64,000 bases of DNA from Catenulispora sp. GP43 (lineage in GTDB: Bacteria; Actinomycetota; Actinomycetes; Streptomycetales; Catenulisporaceae). Positions 18,178 to 27,671 of this stretch are shown here, piece after piece (within the stretch, counting starts at the first letter, position 1; each line of letters starts with the position of its first letter). A program made the position numbers and the translations under genes. The notes beneath the pieces are model-generated. The model saw only the letters and a program-made list of their open reading frames with translations. It was not told the DNA's origin and did no database searches. The stretch is from NCBI RefSeq assembly GCF_041260665.1, contig NZ_JBGCCT010000001.1:186001-250000 (forward strand), in the 5' to 3' direction.

Positions 18178-19938
18178 TCATTCTTCGCCATCTCCGAAGT
18201 CGGGCCGCACGTCCTGGGCGGCCAGGATTTCATCATTGCCGACCCCGGCGGGGACCATCGGCCACACCATCGCGTCGCGGTGCACCACGAAGTCCACGAC
18301 CACCGGCGCGTCGTTGATCTCCATCGCCTTCTCGATCGTCCGGTCCAGGTCCTCCGGCGACTCGCAGCGCAGGCCCACGCAGCCGTAGGCCTCGGCCAGC
18401 TTCACGAAGTCCGGGATCCGCCGGGAGTGCAGGTCGGTGTTGGAGTAGCGCTTGCCGTAGAACAGGGTCTGCCACTGCCGGACCATGCCCAGGCTGCCGT
18501 TGTTTATCACCGCCACCTTGATCGGGATCTCGTTGATCGCGCAGGTGGCCAGCTCCTGGTTGGTCATCTGGAAGCAGCCGTCGCCGTCGATCGCCCAGAC
18601 CGTGGAGTCCGGCATGCCGACCTTGGCGCCCATCGCGGCCGGGACCGCGTAGCCCATGGTCCCGGCGCCGCCGGAGTTCAGCCAGGTGTACGGGTTCTCG
18701 TAGGAGATGAACTGCGAGGCCCACATCTGGTGCTGGCCCACGCCGGCGGCGAAGATCGTCTCGGGCCCGGAGATCCGGCCCAGCCGCTCGATCACCTGCT
18801 GCGGCGCCAGCGAGCCGTCCGAGGGCAGCTCGTAGCCCAGCGGGTAGGTCCGGCGCCAGCCGTTGAGCTGCTCCCACCAGCCGGCGTAGTCGCCGCGCCG
18901 GCCGGCCGCGTGCTCGGACTGGACCGCGACCACCAGGTCGGCGATCACCTCGCGGCAGTCGCCGACGATCGGGACGTCCGCGGTGCGGTTCTTGGAGATC
19001 TCCGCCGGGTCGATGTCGGCGTGCACGATCTTGGCGCCCGGCGCGAAGCTGGACAGCTTGCCGGTCACCCGGTCGTCGAAGCGGGTGCCCAGGGCGACGA
19101 TCAGGTCGGCCTTCTGCAGCGCGGTGACCGCCGCGACCGTGCCGTGCATGCCGGGCATGCCCAGGTGCAGCGGGTGGCTGTCCGGGAAGGCGCCGCGGGC
19201 CATCAGCGTGGTCACCACCGGGGCCTCGGTCAGCTCGGCCAGCACCCGCAGCTCGGTGGTGGCCCGGGCCTTGAGCACGCCGCCGCCGATGTACAGCACC
19301 GGCCGCTTGGCCTCGGTGAGCATCCGGGCGGCCTCGCGCACCTGCTTGGCGTGCGGCTTGGAGACCGGGCGGTAGCCGGGCAGGTCCATCTCGACCGGCC
19401 AGGAGAAGTCGGTGGCCGCCTGCAGCGCGTCCTTGGTGACGTCGATCAGCACGGGCCCCGGACGGCCGGTGGAGGCGATGTGGAAGGCCTCGGCGACGGT
19501 GCGGGCGATCTCGTCGGCCCGGGAGACCAGGAAGCTGTGCTTGGTGATCGGCAGCGTGATGCCGACGATGTCCGCCTCCTGGAAGGCGTCGGTGCCGATG
19601 TGCGTGCTCGCCACCTGGCCGGTGATCGCGACCATCGGGACCGAGTCCATGTGCGCGTCGGCGATCGGCGTGACCAGGTTGGTCGCGCCGGGGCCGGAGG
19701 TCGCCATGCAGACCCCGACCTTGCCGGTGGCCTGTGCGTAACCGGTAGCCGCGTGCCCCGCGCCCTGCTCGTGGCGGACGAGGATGTGGCGCAGCCGCGT
19801 GGAGTCCAACAGCGGGTCGTAGGCCGGGAGGATCGCGCCGCCGGGGATCCCGAAGACGGTGTCGACCCCGCTCTCCTCCAGCGACCGGATCAACGAGGCG
19901 GCGCCGGAGATCGCCTGCTGATCGCTGCGGTCTGTCAT
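18178..19938 (-). CDS. ilvB: Acetolactate synthase large (catalytic) subunit
   Basis: A 586-residue thiamine-diphosphate enzyme that makes acetolactate and acetohydroxybutyrate, the first common step to Val, Leu and Ile. Seen are the cofactor-activating Glu57 in [15 protein letters not shown], the FAD/regulatory middle domain, and the ThDP-Mg motif starting [20 protein letters not shown] 19936-19938 gives the family-like [13 protein letters not shown] start; the longer open frame upstream reads through the leader and terminator, not protein. Expression is probably controlled by attenuation through the leader peptide 96 bases upstream. Confidence 0.97.
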   Translation of the reverse strand: MTDRSDQQAISGAASLIRSLEESGVDTVFGIPGGAILPAYDPLLDSTRLRHILVRHEQGAGHAATGYAQATGKVGVCMATSGPGATNLVTPIADAHMDSVPMVAITGQVASTHIGTDAFQEADIVGITLPITKHSFLVSRADEIARTVAEAFHIASTGRPGPVLIDVTKDALQAATDFSWPVEMDLPGYRPVSKPHAKQVREAARMLTEAKRPVLYIGGGVLKARATTELRVLAELTEAPVVTTLMARGAFPDSHPLHLGMPGMHGTVAAVTALQKADLIVALGTRFDDRVTGKLSSFAPGAKIVHADIDPAEISKNRTADVPIVGDCREVIADLVVAVQSEHAAGRRGDYAGWWEQLNGWRRTYPLGYELPSDGSLAPQQVIERLGRISGPETIFAAGVGQHQMWASQFISYENPYTWLNSGGAGTMGYAVPAAMGAKVGMPDSTVWAIDGDGCFQMTNQELATCAINEIPIKVAVINNGSLGMVRQWQTLFYGKRYSNTDLHSRRIPDFVKLAEAYGCVGLRCESPEDLDRTIEKAMEINDAPVVVDFVVHRDAMVWPMVPAGVGNDEILAAQDVRPDFGDGEE

Positions 19939-19974
19939 GACTGTCTCTCTTCTTGAGATTCCGTACTCGGCCAA

Positions 19975-20009
19975 CAAAAAACCCTCGGAGCCGGAAGGCT
20001 CAACGAGGG
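19975..20009 (-). terminator. ilvB leader attenuator terminator
   Basis: Read on the minus strand, CCCTCG and CGAGGG arms with inner GAGCC/GGCTC pairing are followed directly by a run of six Ts. It is a textbook intrinsic terminator between the leader peptide and ilvB. Confidence 0.9.
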
Positions 20010-20011
20010 AA

Positions 20012-20047
20012 GGCGCGTGGCTGGCTTTGAAGGTCAGCCCACGCGCC
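20012..20047 (-). promoter_or_regulatory. ilvB leader alternative (pause/antiterminator) stem
   Basis: GGCGCGTGGCTGGC and GTCAGCCCACGCGCC can pair across the end of the leader peptide, including its stop codon. A ribosome stalled on the Ile-Leu-Val-Leu codons or finishing at the stop would change whether this stem or the terminator downstream forms. Confidence 0.75.
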
Positions 20048-20081
20048 TGGCAAGTACGAGAATCGACTGTCGTGTCGTCAT
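20034..20081 (-). CDS. ilvB leader peptide ([15 protein letters not shown])
   Basis: A 15-codon open frame, ATG 20079-20081 to TGA 20034-20036, preceded by a strong GGAGGAGGG ribosome site. Codons 7-10 encode Ile-Leu-Val-Leu, the end products of the pathway, with ATT and CTT codons that are rare in this genome. From memory the same kind of peptide precedes ilvB in many actinobacteria. Shortage of charged branched-chain tRNAs would stall translation and prevent the terminator at 19975-20009 from forming. The peptide starts only 34 bases after the GGDEF gene ends. Confidence 0.9.
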   Translation of the reverse strand: MTTRQSILVLARRVG

Positions 20082-20114
20082 GGTCGTAACCCTCCTCCTG
20101 CGCCCTCGGCTGTG

Positions 20115-21887
20115 TCAAGCATTGATCGGCGCGGTCTCGCCATGCGAAATCGCCCAGGTGGCGGCGAGCGGTTCGGCGACCACGCGGTTGCGGCCCCCGG
20201 TCTTGGCCCGGTACATCGCCGCGTCCGCGCGCCTGAGCAGGTTCGACGCCGTGCCGCCGGGCTCGGAGAACGCGACCCCGATCGAGGCGCCCAGATGGTG
20301 CGCCAGCCCCTCGATGCGGTACTCCTCACACAGCCGGCCGCGGATCCGCTCGGCCACCACCAGCGCGCCGCCGACCGTGGTGCCGACCTCCAGGACGATC
20401 ACGAACTCGTCCCCGCCGAACCGGGCCACGGTGTCCCCGACCCGCAGCGAGCCGGAGATCCGGACGGCCGCCTCGACCAGCACCCGGTCCCCGGTCTCGT
20501 GGCCGACGGAGTCGTTGACGCCCTTGAAGCCGTCCAGGTCCAGGAAGATCACCGCGACCGGCTCCCACTCGGCCTGCCGCTGGGTCAGCGCGTGCTCCAG
20601 CCGGTCGGTGAGCAGCGCCCGGTTGGCCAGGCCGGTGAGGGTGTCGTGGTAGGCGTGGTGCTGCAAGGTGGCGGCCGCGCGGCGCAGGTCCTCGGTCAGG
20701 CGCTGGTTCTCGAACAGCGTCAGGGCCTGCCGGGCCACCAGCGCGACCAGCACCGCGGCCCCGGCGATCAGCACCACCGGGTCCATCCGGCGCCCGGTGT
20801 CCAGCCCGTCGGCCAGCACCCCGCCCAGGCTGAAGGCCCCGGCCAGGTAGGGCAGTATCGCCCGCACCGTGCGCAGCAGCGAGGCCCAGCGGGAGGGCGA
20901 GTCGATGAACCGGGTCCCGGGGGCCGGCACGTCCGGCGCGGCGAGCGTGAGCGCGACCTCGCGGCCGGTGGCGGCGTCGCAGTCGTGCAGCCCGATCGAA
21001 CAGCCGGCGCCGCACGCCGAACCGCGCCCGGCCCGGGCCGCCTTGCCGGCCCGCTCGGGCCGCCAGCCGTCGCCGTACCAGGCCGCCACCGCGACCACCA
21101 GATAGCCGGCGAACCAGCCGGTGTCCAGGATGCCGCCGGAGCGGTAGCCGTCCCGGACCGCGGGCATGGTGAAGATGGAGTCGCAGACCACGATCATCAG
21201 ATAGCCGACCCGCACCCCGGTGCCGATCCCGCCGCGCTCCCCCGCCGTGCGGGCCCGCAGCGCCAGCAGCAGGCTGACCAGCACCAGGTCGAAGGCCGGG
21301 TAGCCGAGGACCAGGAAGGTGCGCACCGGGGAGTCGACCCGCTCGATGGCCAGCGCCAGCGCCAGCACCCAGGCCACCACGAACAGCGAGCCGGCGACCA
21401 GCGTGGTGTCCAGCAGCAGCCGGACCCGCACCGTCAGGCTGACCTGCTCGCCGTGCGCGGTGACGAAGGCGGCCAGGGCCAGCGGGCCGAAGAACAGGAA
21501 GGACCAGTCCGCCGCCGACGGGCTCGGCGGTGTGACGTCCAGGACCAGCTCGTACCAGGCCCACACCGCGTTGCCGACCGCGGCGGCCAGGCAGGACAGC
21601 CCGGCCAGCAGCCAGGAGTAGCAGCGGAAGCAGGCCATGCGGTAGTAGCGGACCATCACGACCGTGCGATGGATGCACGCCGCCGCCGCGAGTCCCGCGG
21701 CGGCGGCCAGCCCCGCGTCGCCCATCAGGGCCGGAATCGCCCCGGAGGGACCGGCCAGGGCCACGGACGCGTGCGCGGCGATCAGCACGGCGGCGGCCGC
21801 ATAGCCCGGCGGCACGCCGTGGACGCGCGCCCCGGGCAGCCGCCGCGTGTACAGGGCCGGAATCGGCCCTCGCCTGTCCAGTCCCAT
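20115..21887 (-). CDS. Membrane-bound GGDEF diguanylate cyclase
   Basis: A 590-residue protein. The first 400 residues contain about ten hydrophobic segments forming an integral membrane sensor. The GGDEF domain occupies about 420-575, with intact catalytic FGGDEF (490-495) and an allosteric product-inhibition site RVGD (482-485) five residues before it. [20 protein letters not shown] and [20 protein letters not shown] are also typical. It should make cyclic di-GMP and be feedback-inhibited; there is no EAL domain. It sits between cimA and ilvB on the same strand, 162 bases after cimA. Its stop codon is almost against the ilvB leader, so ilvB transcription must start inside it or read through it. 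Confidence 0.9.
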   Translation of the reverse strand: MGLDRRGPIPALYTRRLPGARVHGVPPGYAAAAVLIAAHASVALAGPSGAIPALMGDAGLAAAAGLAAAACIHRTVVMVRYYRMACFRCYSWLLAGLSCLAAAVGNAVWAWYELVLDVTPPSPSAADWSFLFFGPLALAAFVTAHGEQVSLTVRVRLLLDTTLVAGSLFVVAWVLALALAIERVDSPVRTFLVLGYPAFDLVLVSLLLALRARTAGERGGIGTGVRVGYLMIVVCDSIFTMPAVRDGYRSGGILDTGWFAGYLVVAVAAWYGDGWRPERAGKAARAGRGSACGAGCSIGLHDCDAATGREVALTLAAPDVPAPGTRFIDSPSRWASLLRTVRAILPYLAGAFSLGGVLADGLDTGRRMDPVVLIAGAAVLVALVARQALTLFENQRLTEDLRRAAATLQHHAYHDTLTGLANRALLTDRLEHALTQRQAEWEPVAVIFLDLDGFKGVNDSVGHETGDRVLVEAAVRISGSLRVGDTVARFGGDEFVIVLEVGTTVGGALVVAERIRGRLCEEYRIEGLAHHLGASIGVAFSEPGGTASNLLRRADAAMYRAKTGGRNRVVAEPLAATWAISHGETAPINA

Positions 21888-22049
21888 GGCAGTGCGTCAC
21901 CAACCCTCGCTGACTTCCGACGGAAGGCTGACTCTAGGGCACTGACCCCTTACTCACCGTCATATTAGCGGGAGATAACCGAGACGAGGGCGGGAATCAT
22001 CACCGATCGGGTCAATAGCCTGCCTTTCAGAGGACTCTTCAGGACCTCT

Positions 22050-23648
22050 TCAGAGCACTGTCTCACCCTTGGCCAGCAGACCGAAGGTCACCGCGTCGAC
22101 GAGTGCCTGCCAGGAGGCGCTGATGACGTTCTCGTCCACGCCGACCGTCGACCATTCGGCCGCCCCGTCTGAAGTGGTGATCAAGACCCTGGTACGCGAG
22201 GCGGTACCGTGGTCGCCGGTCAGGATCCGCACCTTGTAGTCCATCAGCTCCAGGCCGGCCAGCGCCGGGTAAGCGGTGGCCAGCGCCGCGCGCAGCGCGT
22301 TGTCCAGGGCGTTGACCGGGCCGTTGCCCTCGCCGGCGGCCAGTACCTCCTCGTCCTTCACCCGCAGCTTCACCGTCGCCTGGTTGACCACGGCGCCGTC
22401 GGCGAGCCGGTCGGCGAAGGTCCGCCAGGACAGCACCTCGAAGAAGCGCACCGGCCTGCCGGACAGCTCCCCGCGCAGCAGCAGCTCGAAGCTGGCGTCG
22501 GCGGCCTCGAAGGAGTAGCCGCAGGCCTCCAGCTCCTTGACCCGGTTGGTCACCCGGCTCAGCGTGTCGGGGTCGGCGGACAGGTCGAAGCCCAGCTCGC
22601 GGCCCTTGAGCTCGATCGAGGCCCGGCCGGCCATCTCCGAGACCAGCATCCGCATGTCGTTGCCGACCAGCTGCGGGTCGATGTGCTGGTAAAGGTCCGG
22701 GTCGACGCGGACCGCCGAGGCGTGCAGTCCGGCCTTGTGCGCGAAGGCCGAGACCCCGACGTAGGGGGCCTGCGGGTTCGGCGCCAGGTTGGTGACCTCG
22801 GCCACCGCGTGCGCGATCCGGGTCATCTCGGCCAGCCCGGCCGGCGGGATCACCTCGCGGCCCAGCTTGAGCTGCAGGTTCGCGACCACGCTGAACAGGT
22901 TCGCGTTGCCCGAGCGCTCGCCGTAGCCGTTGGCCGTGCCCTGCACGTGGGTGGCGCCGGCGTCGACCGCGGCCAGCGCGTTGGCCACCGCGCAGGCGGC
23001 GTCGTCGTGGGTGTGGATGCCGATCCGGGTGCCGGAGGCCTCGCGCACCTCGTGCACGATGTCGGCCAGCTGAGCCGGCAGCATGCCGCCGTTGGTGTCG
23101 CAGAGCACGGACACGTCCGCCCCGGCCTCGGCGGCGGTGCGCAGGCACTCCAGGGCGTAGGCGGGGTCGGCCAGGTAGCCGTCGAAGAAGTGCTCGGCGT
23201 CCAGGAACACCCGGCGCCCCTCGGCCCGCAGGTGCTCGACGGTGTCCCGGATCATCGCCAGGTTCTCCTCCAAGGTGGTCCGGAGCGCCAGTTCGACATG
23301 CCGGACATGGCTTTTGGCCACCAGCGTGACGATCGGCGCCCCGGACTCCCGCAGCGCGGCCACCAGCGGGTCGTCGGCGGCCTTGACGCCGGTCCGGCGG
23401 GTTTTGCCGAACGCGGCGAGCTGCGCGTGCTTCAGGTCGAGCTCTGTTTGAGCCCGCCGGAAGAACTCTGTGTCCTTCGGGACGGCGCCGGGCCATCCCC
23501 CCTCGATGAAGCCGACGCCCAGGGCGTCCAGGTGCCGGGCGATCGCGAGCTTGTCGGCGACGGCGAGGGACAGGCCCTCCTGCTGGCTGCCGTCGCGCAG
23601 GGTGGTGTCGTACACGTGAAAAGACTCGTAGTCGTCTTTAGCGGACAT
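22050..23648 (-). CDS. cimA: Citramalate synthase
   Basis: A 532-residue enzyme of the isopropylmalate/homocitrate synthase superfamily, condensing pyruvate and acetyl-CoA to citramalate as a threonine-independent route to isoleucine. The catalytic domain starts with VYDTTLRDGSQQEG and carries the HxH metal site GIHTHDDAACAVANA, then GTANGYGERSGNANL, typical of CimA rather than LeuA. A C-terminal LeuA-type allosteric domain (about 400-530) suggests feedback by isoleucine. ATG 23646-23648 follows an AGGAG site. A leader peptide and terminator precede it. Confidence 0.93.
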   Translation of the reverse strand: MSAKDDYESFHVYDTTLRDGSQQEGLSLAVADKLAIARHLDALGVGFIEGGWPGAVPKDTEFFRRAQTELDLKHAQLAAFGKTRRTGVKAADDPLVAALRESGAPIVTLVAKSHVRHVELALRTTLEENLAMIRDTVEHLRAEGRRVFLDAEHFFDGYLADPAYALECLRTAAEAGADVSVLCDTNGGMLPAQLADIVHEVREASGTRIGIHTHDDAACAVANALAAVDAGATHVQGTANGYGERSGNANLFSVVANLQLKLGREVIPPAGLAEMTRIAHAVAEVTNLAPNPQAPYVGVSAFAHKAGLHASAVRVDPDLYQHIDPQLVGNDMRMLVSEMAGRASIELKGRELGFDLSADPDTLSRVTNRVKELEACGYSFEAADASFELLLRGELSGRPVRFFEVLSWRTFADRLADGAVVNQATVKLRVKDEEVLAAGEGNGPVNALDNALRAALATAYPALAGLELMDYKVRILTGDHGTASRTRVLITTSDGAAEWSTVGVDENVISASWQALVDAVTFGLLAKGETVL

Positions 23649-23677
23649 GCCCGGGACTCCTCGGCTGTGCAGGCTTC

Positions 23678-23715
23678 AAAAAACAAAAAATCCCCTCGTG
23701 GGAATCCACGAGAGG
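23678..23715 (-). terminator. Intrinsic terminator in the cimA leader
   Basis: On the minus strand CCTCTCGTGG and CCACGAGGGG pair around a short loop and are followed by TTTTTTGTTTTTTG. It lies between the leader peptide and cimA with 30 bases to the cimA start, so it can act as an attenuator. An alternative stem upstream pairs GCGCGCCGGC in the leader peptide with GCCAGCGCGC near 23720-23730. Confidence 0.88.
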
Positions 23716-23741
23716 TCTGCGCGCTGGCGGTGGGCAGTGAC

Positions 23742-23798
23742 TTATCGCTGCTCCGGTGCCGGCGCGCACGCCATAATAATCTGCGGCTGCTGCTGCAT
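23742..23798 (-). CDS. Putative cimA leader peptide with Ile-Ile codons
   Basis: An 18-codon frame, ATG 23796-23798 to TAA 23742-23744, encoding MQQQPQIIMACAPAPEQR. An AGGG ribosome site lies 8 bases upstream. Codons 7 and 8 are ATT ATT; ATT is very rare here, and isoleucine is the end product of the cimA route. The second half of the frame overlaps a stem that competes with the cimA terminator. The layout is that of translation attenuation by charged tRNA-Ile. Not experimentally known to me; a second ATG at codon 9 would exclude the Ile pair. Confidence 0.65.
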   Translation of the reverse strand: MQQQPQIIMACAPAPEQR

Positions 23799-23845
23799 GC
23801 CTACAACCCTGCCACACCGGAAAGCCCCTGGGACAGTGCGTCTCG

Positions 23846-25108
23846 TCATGCGGGATCGGTCACATCACGCATGTGGCGCAGCGGCGAGAAGAACACCCAG
23901 GCCACGGCCGCGTAGCTGCCGACCACCGCGATCCACAGCGTGGGCCGCAGCCCCGCCCACGTGCCGACCAGACCACCGAGCAGCGCGCCGAGCGGCATGG
24001 TGCCCCAGACGATGAACCGCACGCTGGCGTTCATCCGTCCGAGCAGCTCGTGCGGGGTGATCGCCTGCCGGTAGGAGACCTGCGCGACGTTGTAGACCAC
24101 CGCCATCATCCCGAAGAAGGCCAGGCCCGCGGGGTAGAACAGCACGCCCCAGCCCGGGGTCGCCAACGGTGCCAGGAACGCCGGGATCCCGAGCACCAGC
24201 GGGGCCAGCCAGATGATCCGCGCGCTGCCGAACCGATCGGCCAGCGGCCTGGCCACCAGGCCGCCGACCATCCCGCCGACCGCGGCCAGGGTGAACACCA
24301 GGCCGACGCCGCCGGGCTTGAGGTGCAGCGTCCGGACCATGAAGGGGATCTCCACGGCCAGCAGCATGGAGCTGAACAGGTTGCTGGTGCCGGTGCAGGC
24401 GACGACCTTGCGCAGGATCGGGTGCCCGACGACGAAGTGCAGGCCCTCCCTGACGTCGTCCCGGATCCGCCGTTCCCGGTGGCTCGGATGCGGCGGCGGC
24501 TCGGGCGTCCGGATCAGGAGCAGCGACAGCGCCGACAGGCCGTAGCTGCCGGCGTCGGCGATCAGCGCCCGCGCCGCGCCGAGCGCGCCGACCAGCACGC
24601 CGCCGAGCGAGGGCCCGGCGAACTGCGCGAAGGACTGCGTGATCCCGAGCTTGCCGTTGCCGTCGACCAGGGCGCCCCGTTCCAGCAGCACCGGCAGGTA
24701 GCTCTGGTAGGCGACGTCGAAGAACACCGTCAGCACCCCGGCCAGCAGCGCGACCACGAGCAGGTGGAGGTAGGTCAGGTGCAGGCCGGGCAGCGTGGCC
24801 AGCGGCACCGAGGCCATCAGCAGCAGCCGGCCCAGGTCGCACCACATCATCAGCCGGTGCTTGGCGACGCGGTCCACGATCGCGCCGGCCGGCAGCGCGA
24901 CGAGCAGGAACGGCAGCGTGCTCATCGCGGTGAGCAGGCCGACCTGGAAGGTGCTCGCGTCCAGCAGCACCACGGCGGCCAGCGGCAGCGCCAGCACGGT
25001 GATCGCGCTGCCGATCTCGCTGACCGACTGCCCGCCCCACAGGAGCAGGAAATCCCGGTGCCGCCACAACGAACGGCGGGGCGCGGAGCCGGTCAGAGTG
25101 TCTGTCAC
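23846..25108 (-). CDS. Major facilitator superfamily exporter
   Basis: A 420-residue membrane protein with about twelve helices. It begins at RHRDFLLLWGGQSVSEIGS, the opening of the MFS_3/enterobactin-exporter and macrolide-efflux group. The cytoplasmic loop 2-3 motif AGAIVDRVAKHRLMMWCD is seen near residue 75, repeated as ARPLADRFGSARII after the middle. It probably exports a drug or siderophore-like compound; substrate unknown. It lies between ilvE and cimA on the same strand but is separated from both by over 70 bases, with the cimA leader inside the downstream gap. Confidence 0.88.
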   Translation of the reverse strand: MTDTLTGSAPRRSLWRHRDFLLLWGGQSVSEIGSAITVLALPLAAVVLLDASTFQVGLLTAMSTLPFLLVALPAGAIVDRVAKHRLMMWCDLGRLLLMASVPLATLPGLHLTYLHLLVVALLAGVLTVFFDVAYQSYLPVLLERGALVDGNGKLGITQSFAQFAGPSLGGVLVGALGAARALIADAGSYGLSALSLLLIRTPEPPPHPSHRERRIRDDVREGLHFVVGHPILRKVVACTGTSNLFSSMLLAVEIPFMVRTLHLKPGGVGLVFTLAAVGGMVGGLVARPLADRFGSARIIWLAPLVLGIPAFLAPLATPGWGVLFYPAGLAFFGMMAVVYNVAQVSYRQAITPHELLGRMNASVRFIVWGTMPLGALLGGLVGTWAGLRPTLWIAVVGSYAAVAWVFFSPLRHMRDVTDPA

Positions 25109-25182
25109 TCCCCGACCTTGCCTCGCGCCCCGCCCAGATTCAACTATTCAATACCGCCGCGCCCGGACGGCCGGGCTCCGCC

Positions 25183-26298
25183 TCAGGCGATCTTGCGCAG
25201 CCAGTGGTGCAGGTCGGGGGCCTTGCCGGTCTGGATGTCCAGCAGCGCCTCGCGGATCCGCAGGGTCACCGGGCCCGGCTCGCCGTCGCCGATGGCGAAC
25301 TCGCCGTCCCTGCCCTTGACCCGGCCCAGCGGGGTCACCACGGCCGCGGTGCCGCAGCCGAACACCTCGGTGATCTCCCCCGACGCCACGCCGTCGCGCC
25401 ACTGCTCGACCGAGATCGTTCCCTCCTCGGCCGGGATGCCGAGGTCGGCGGCCACCGTGAGCAGTGAGTCGCGGGTGATGCCGGGCAGCAGCGAGCCGGT
25501 CAGCGCCGGGGTCATCAGCCGGGCGTCGGCGCCGGAGCCGTAGACGAAGTAGAGGTTGTTGCTGCCCATCTCCTCGACGTACTTGTGCTCCAGGCCGTCC
25601 AGCCACACCACCTGGTCGCAGCCCTGCTCCACGGCCTGGGCCTGGGCCAGGAAGCTGGCCGCGTAGTTGCCGCCGCACTTGGCCTCGCCGGTGCCGCCCT
25701 TGACGGCGCGCACGTAGTCCTCGGACAGCCACACCGTCACCGGCTTGACGCCGCCGGCGAAGTACGAGCCGGCCGGGCCGGCGATGAGCATGAACAGGTA
25801 CTCCTTGCTCGGCGAGTTCACGCCGAGGCCGACCTGCGTGGCGAACATGAACGGCCGCAGGTACAGGCTGCGGCCCTCGCCCTCGGGCACCCACTCGCGG
25901 TCGGTGCTGACCAGCGCGTCGATCGCGGCCAGGAACAGGTCCTCGGGCAGCTCCGGCATCGCCATCCGGGCGGCGCTGCGGTTGAAACGCGCGGCGTTGG
26001 CGTCGGGGCGGAAGGAGACGATCTGGCCGTCGGCGGTCCGGAAGGCCTTGAGGCCCTCGAAGATCTCCTGGCCGTAGTGCAGCACCGAGGCCGCCGGGTC
26101 CAGGCTCACCGGGCCGTAGGGCTCCAGGACGGCGTCGTGCCAGCCTTTGCCCTCGGTGTAGCGGATCGTGACCATATGGTCGGAGAAGATCTGGCCGAAC
26201 CCGCCGACCGCCTTCAGCGCCTCGCGCTCCTCGACGGACTTGGGGGTGGCGCTCGGCTTCAGTTCAATGGCCTGTGGTGAAAACAATGCAGATGACAT
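25183..26298 (-). CDS. ilvE: Branched-chain amino acid aminotransferase
   Basis: A 371-residue fold-type IV pyridoxal-phosphate enzyme for the last step of Val, Leu and Ile synthesis. The Schiff-base lysine is Lys207 in GEAKCGGNYAASF. Other family markers are LHYGQEIFEGLKAF (about 73-86), LYLRPFMFAT, WLDGLEHKYVEEMGSNN, and the phosphate-binding ITEVFGCGTAAVV. Length is that of the bacterial long form. ATG 26296-26298 has a GGAGG site 9 bases upstream and matches the family start MSSAL; longer readings are rejected. Confidence 0.95.
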   Translation of the reverse strand: MSSALFSPQAIELKPSATPKSVEEREALKAVGGFGQIFSDHMVTIRYTEGKGWHDAVLEPYGPVSLDPAASVLHYGQEIFEGLKAFRTADGQIVSFRPDANAARFNRSAARMAMPELPEDLFLAAIDALVSTDREWVPEGEGRSLYLRPFMFATQVGLGVNSPSKEYLFMLIAGPAGSYFAGGVKPVTVWLSEDYVRAVKGGTGEAKCGGNYAASFLAQAQAVEQGCDQVVWLDGLEHKYVEEMGSNNLYFVYGSGADARLMTPALTGSLLPGITRDSLLTVAADLGIPAEEGTISVEQWRDGVASGEITEVFGCGTAAVVTPLGRVKGRDGEFAIGDGEPGPVTLRIREALLDIQTGKAPDLHHWLRKIA

Positions 26299-26421
26299 CT
26301 CGCGCGTCCTCCTTGACGGCCTCGACGGCCAGCTCTGGCCCGGTGTGCAGCCGAGGTGCGCAGCTCGCAGCGCCCCTCCCAGGAAAATCCCATTATCTGA
26401 GACGTTACCCCAGGAGCGGGG

Positions 26422-26435
26422 CGAGGCATACCTCG
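26422..26435. promoter_or_regulatory. Palindrome and possible promoter region upstream of ilvE
   Basis: CGAGG-cata-CCTCG is a perfect inverted repeat about 130 bases upstream of ilvE. Closer to the gene the minus strand reads CAGATAATGGG (near 26392-26402), in which GATAAT resembles a -10 hexamer, without a good -35. The rest of the leuB-ilvE gap shows no leader peptide. Confidence 0.3.
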
Positions 26436-26464
26436 GCTCGTGCCCTTCGGCGGACACGACGCAA

Positions 26465-26497
26465 ACCGGCCTGGCTCGCATCTGCCGCCAGGCCGGT
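26465..26497 (-). terminator. leuB terminator
   Basis: Perfect 10-bp arms ACCGGCCTGG and CCAGGCCGGT with a 13-base loop, 34 bases after the leuB stop and followed on the minus strand by TTTGC. Confidence 0.75.
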
Positions 26498-26530
26498 CTT
26501 GTCCGGATGTGGATGGGTTACAGCGGCGGG

Positions 26531-27607
26531 TTACAACCCGGCGGCCCTGGCCGCCAGCGCGTCGCCGATCTCGGAGGTCGTCCGCGGCGTGGTGTTCGCG
26601 GCGCGCTCGGCGAGGTCGGCCTCGACGGCCGCCTCGATCTTGCGCGCGGACTCGGTCAGGACCGAGGAGTCCTTGGTCCGTCCGAGGTGGTCCAGGAGCA
26701 GGGCGGCGGACAGGACCGCGGCGGTCGGGTCCGCCTTGCCCTGCCCGGCGATGTCCGGCGCCGACCCGTGTACGGGCTCGAACATCGACGGGAAGGTGCC
26801 GGTGACGTCCAGGTTCCCGGACGCCGCCAGCCCGATGCCGCCGGTCACCGCGGCGGCGAGGTCGGTGATGATGTCGCCGAACAGGTTGTCGGTGACGATC
26901 ACGTCGAACCGCTCCGGCTGCGTGGCCAGGAAGATGGTCGCGGCGTCGACGTGCAGGTAGTCGGTGGCCACCTCGGGGAACTCCGCGGCGACCTCGGTGA
27001 AGACCCGGCTCCACAGGGAGCCGGCGAAGACCAGCACGTTGGTCTTGTGGACCAGCGTCAGCTTCTTGCGCGGCCGGGCCTGGGCCCGGGCGAAGGCGTC
27101 GCGGACCACGCGCTCGACACCGTAGGCGGTGTTGAGGCTGACTTCGGTGGCCACCTCGTGCACGGTGCCCTTGCGGATGGTCCCGCCGTTGCCGGTGTAC
27201 GGGCCCTCGGTGCCCTCCCGGACCACGACGAAGTCGACCGCGCCGGGCTCCTTGAGCGGACCGGGTACGCCCGGGAACAGGCGCGAGGGGCGCAGGTTGA
27301 CGTGGTGGTCGAAGGCGAAGCGCAGCTTGAGCAGCAGCCCGCGCTCCAGCACCCCGGAGGGCACGCTCGGGTCGCCGATGGCGCCGAGCAGGATCGCGTC
27401 GTAGCCCTTGAGCTCGTCGAGCACCTCGTCCGGAAGCGTCTCGCCGGTGGCGTGGTAGCGGCGGGCCCCGAGGTCGTACTCGGTGCCCTCCACCTTCACG
27501 TCCTGCGGCAGCGCGGCCTGCAGGACCTTCAGGGCCTCGGCGGTGACCTCGACGCCGATGCCGTCGCCGGGGATCACGGCCAGCCGGATGGAAGAGGGTG
27601 CTGTCAT
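26531..27607 (-). CDS. leuB: 3-isopropylmalate dehydrogenase
   Basis: A 358-residue NAD-dependent decarboxylating dehydrogenase of leucine synthesis. It shows [13 protein letters not shown] at the N-terminus, substrate-binding arginines in [20 protein letters not shown], the catalytic Lys in TLVHKTNVL, metal-binding aspartates in [15 protein letters not shown], and the NAD-binding segment [19 protein letters not shown]. leuA, leuC and leuD are not in the window. ATG 27605-27607 lies 6 bases after TACCGT on the coding strand, so the mRNA may be leaderless. Confidence 0.95.
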   Translation of the reverse strand: MTAPSSIRLAVIPGDGIGVEVTAEALKVLQAALPQDVKVEGTEYDLGARRYHATGETLPDEVLDELKGYDAILLGAIGDPSVPSGVLERGLLLKLRFAFDHHVNLRPSRLFPGVPGPLKEPGAVDFVVVREGTEGPYTGNGGTIRKGTVHEVATEVSLNTAYGVERVVRDAFARAQARPRKKLTLVHKTNVLVFAGSLWSRVFTEVAAEFPEVATDYLHVDAATIFLATQPERFDVIVTDNLFGDIITDLAAAVTGGIGLAASGNLDVTGTFPSMFEPVHGSAPDIAGQGKADPTAAVLSAALLLDHLGRTKDSSVLTESARKIEAAVEADLAERAANTTPRTTSEIGDALAARAAGL

Positions 27608-27671
27608 GGTCCTACGGTAGACCGTGTCTCGATGGGCAAGCTGCGAGCGTTCGCTATGTGGACAGCGAGCC

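Noticed and set aside
20113-20118. TTGACA as the ilvB -35 element
   Set aside because: The required -10 position falls on the leader ribosome site (GGAGGG) and would leave the leader peptide untranscribed.
19939-20118. 60-residue N-terminal extension of IlvB
   Set aside because: The open frame runs through the attenuator terminator and the leader region; the family start is at 19938.
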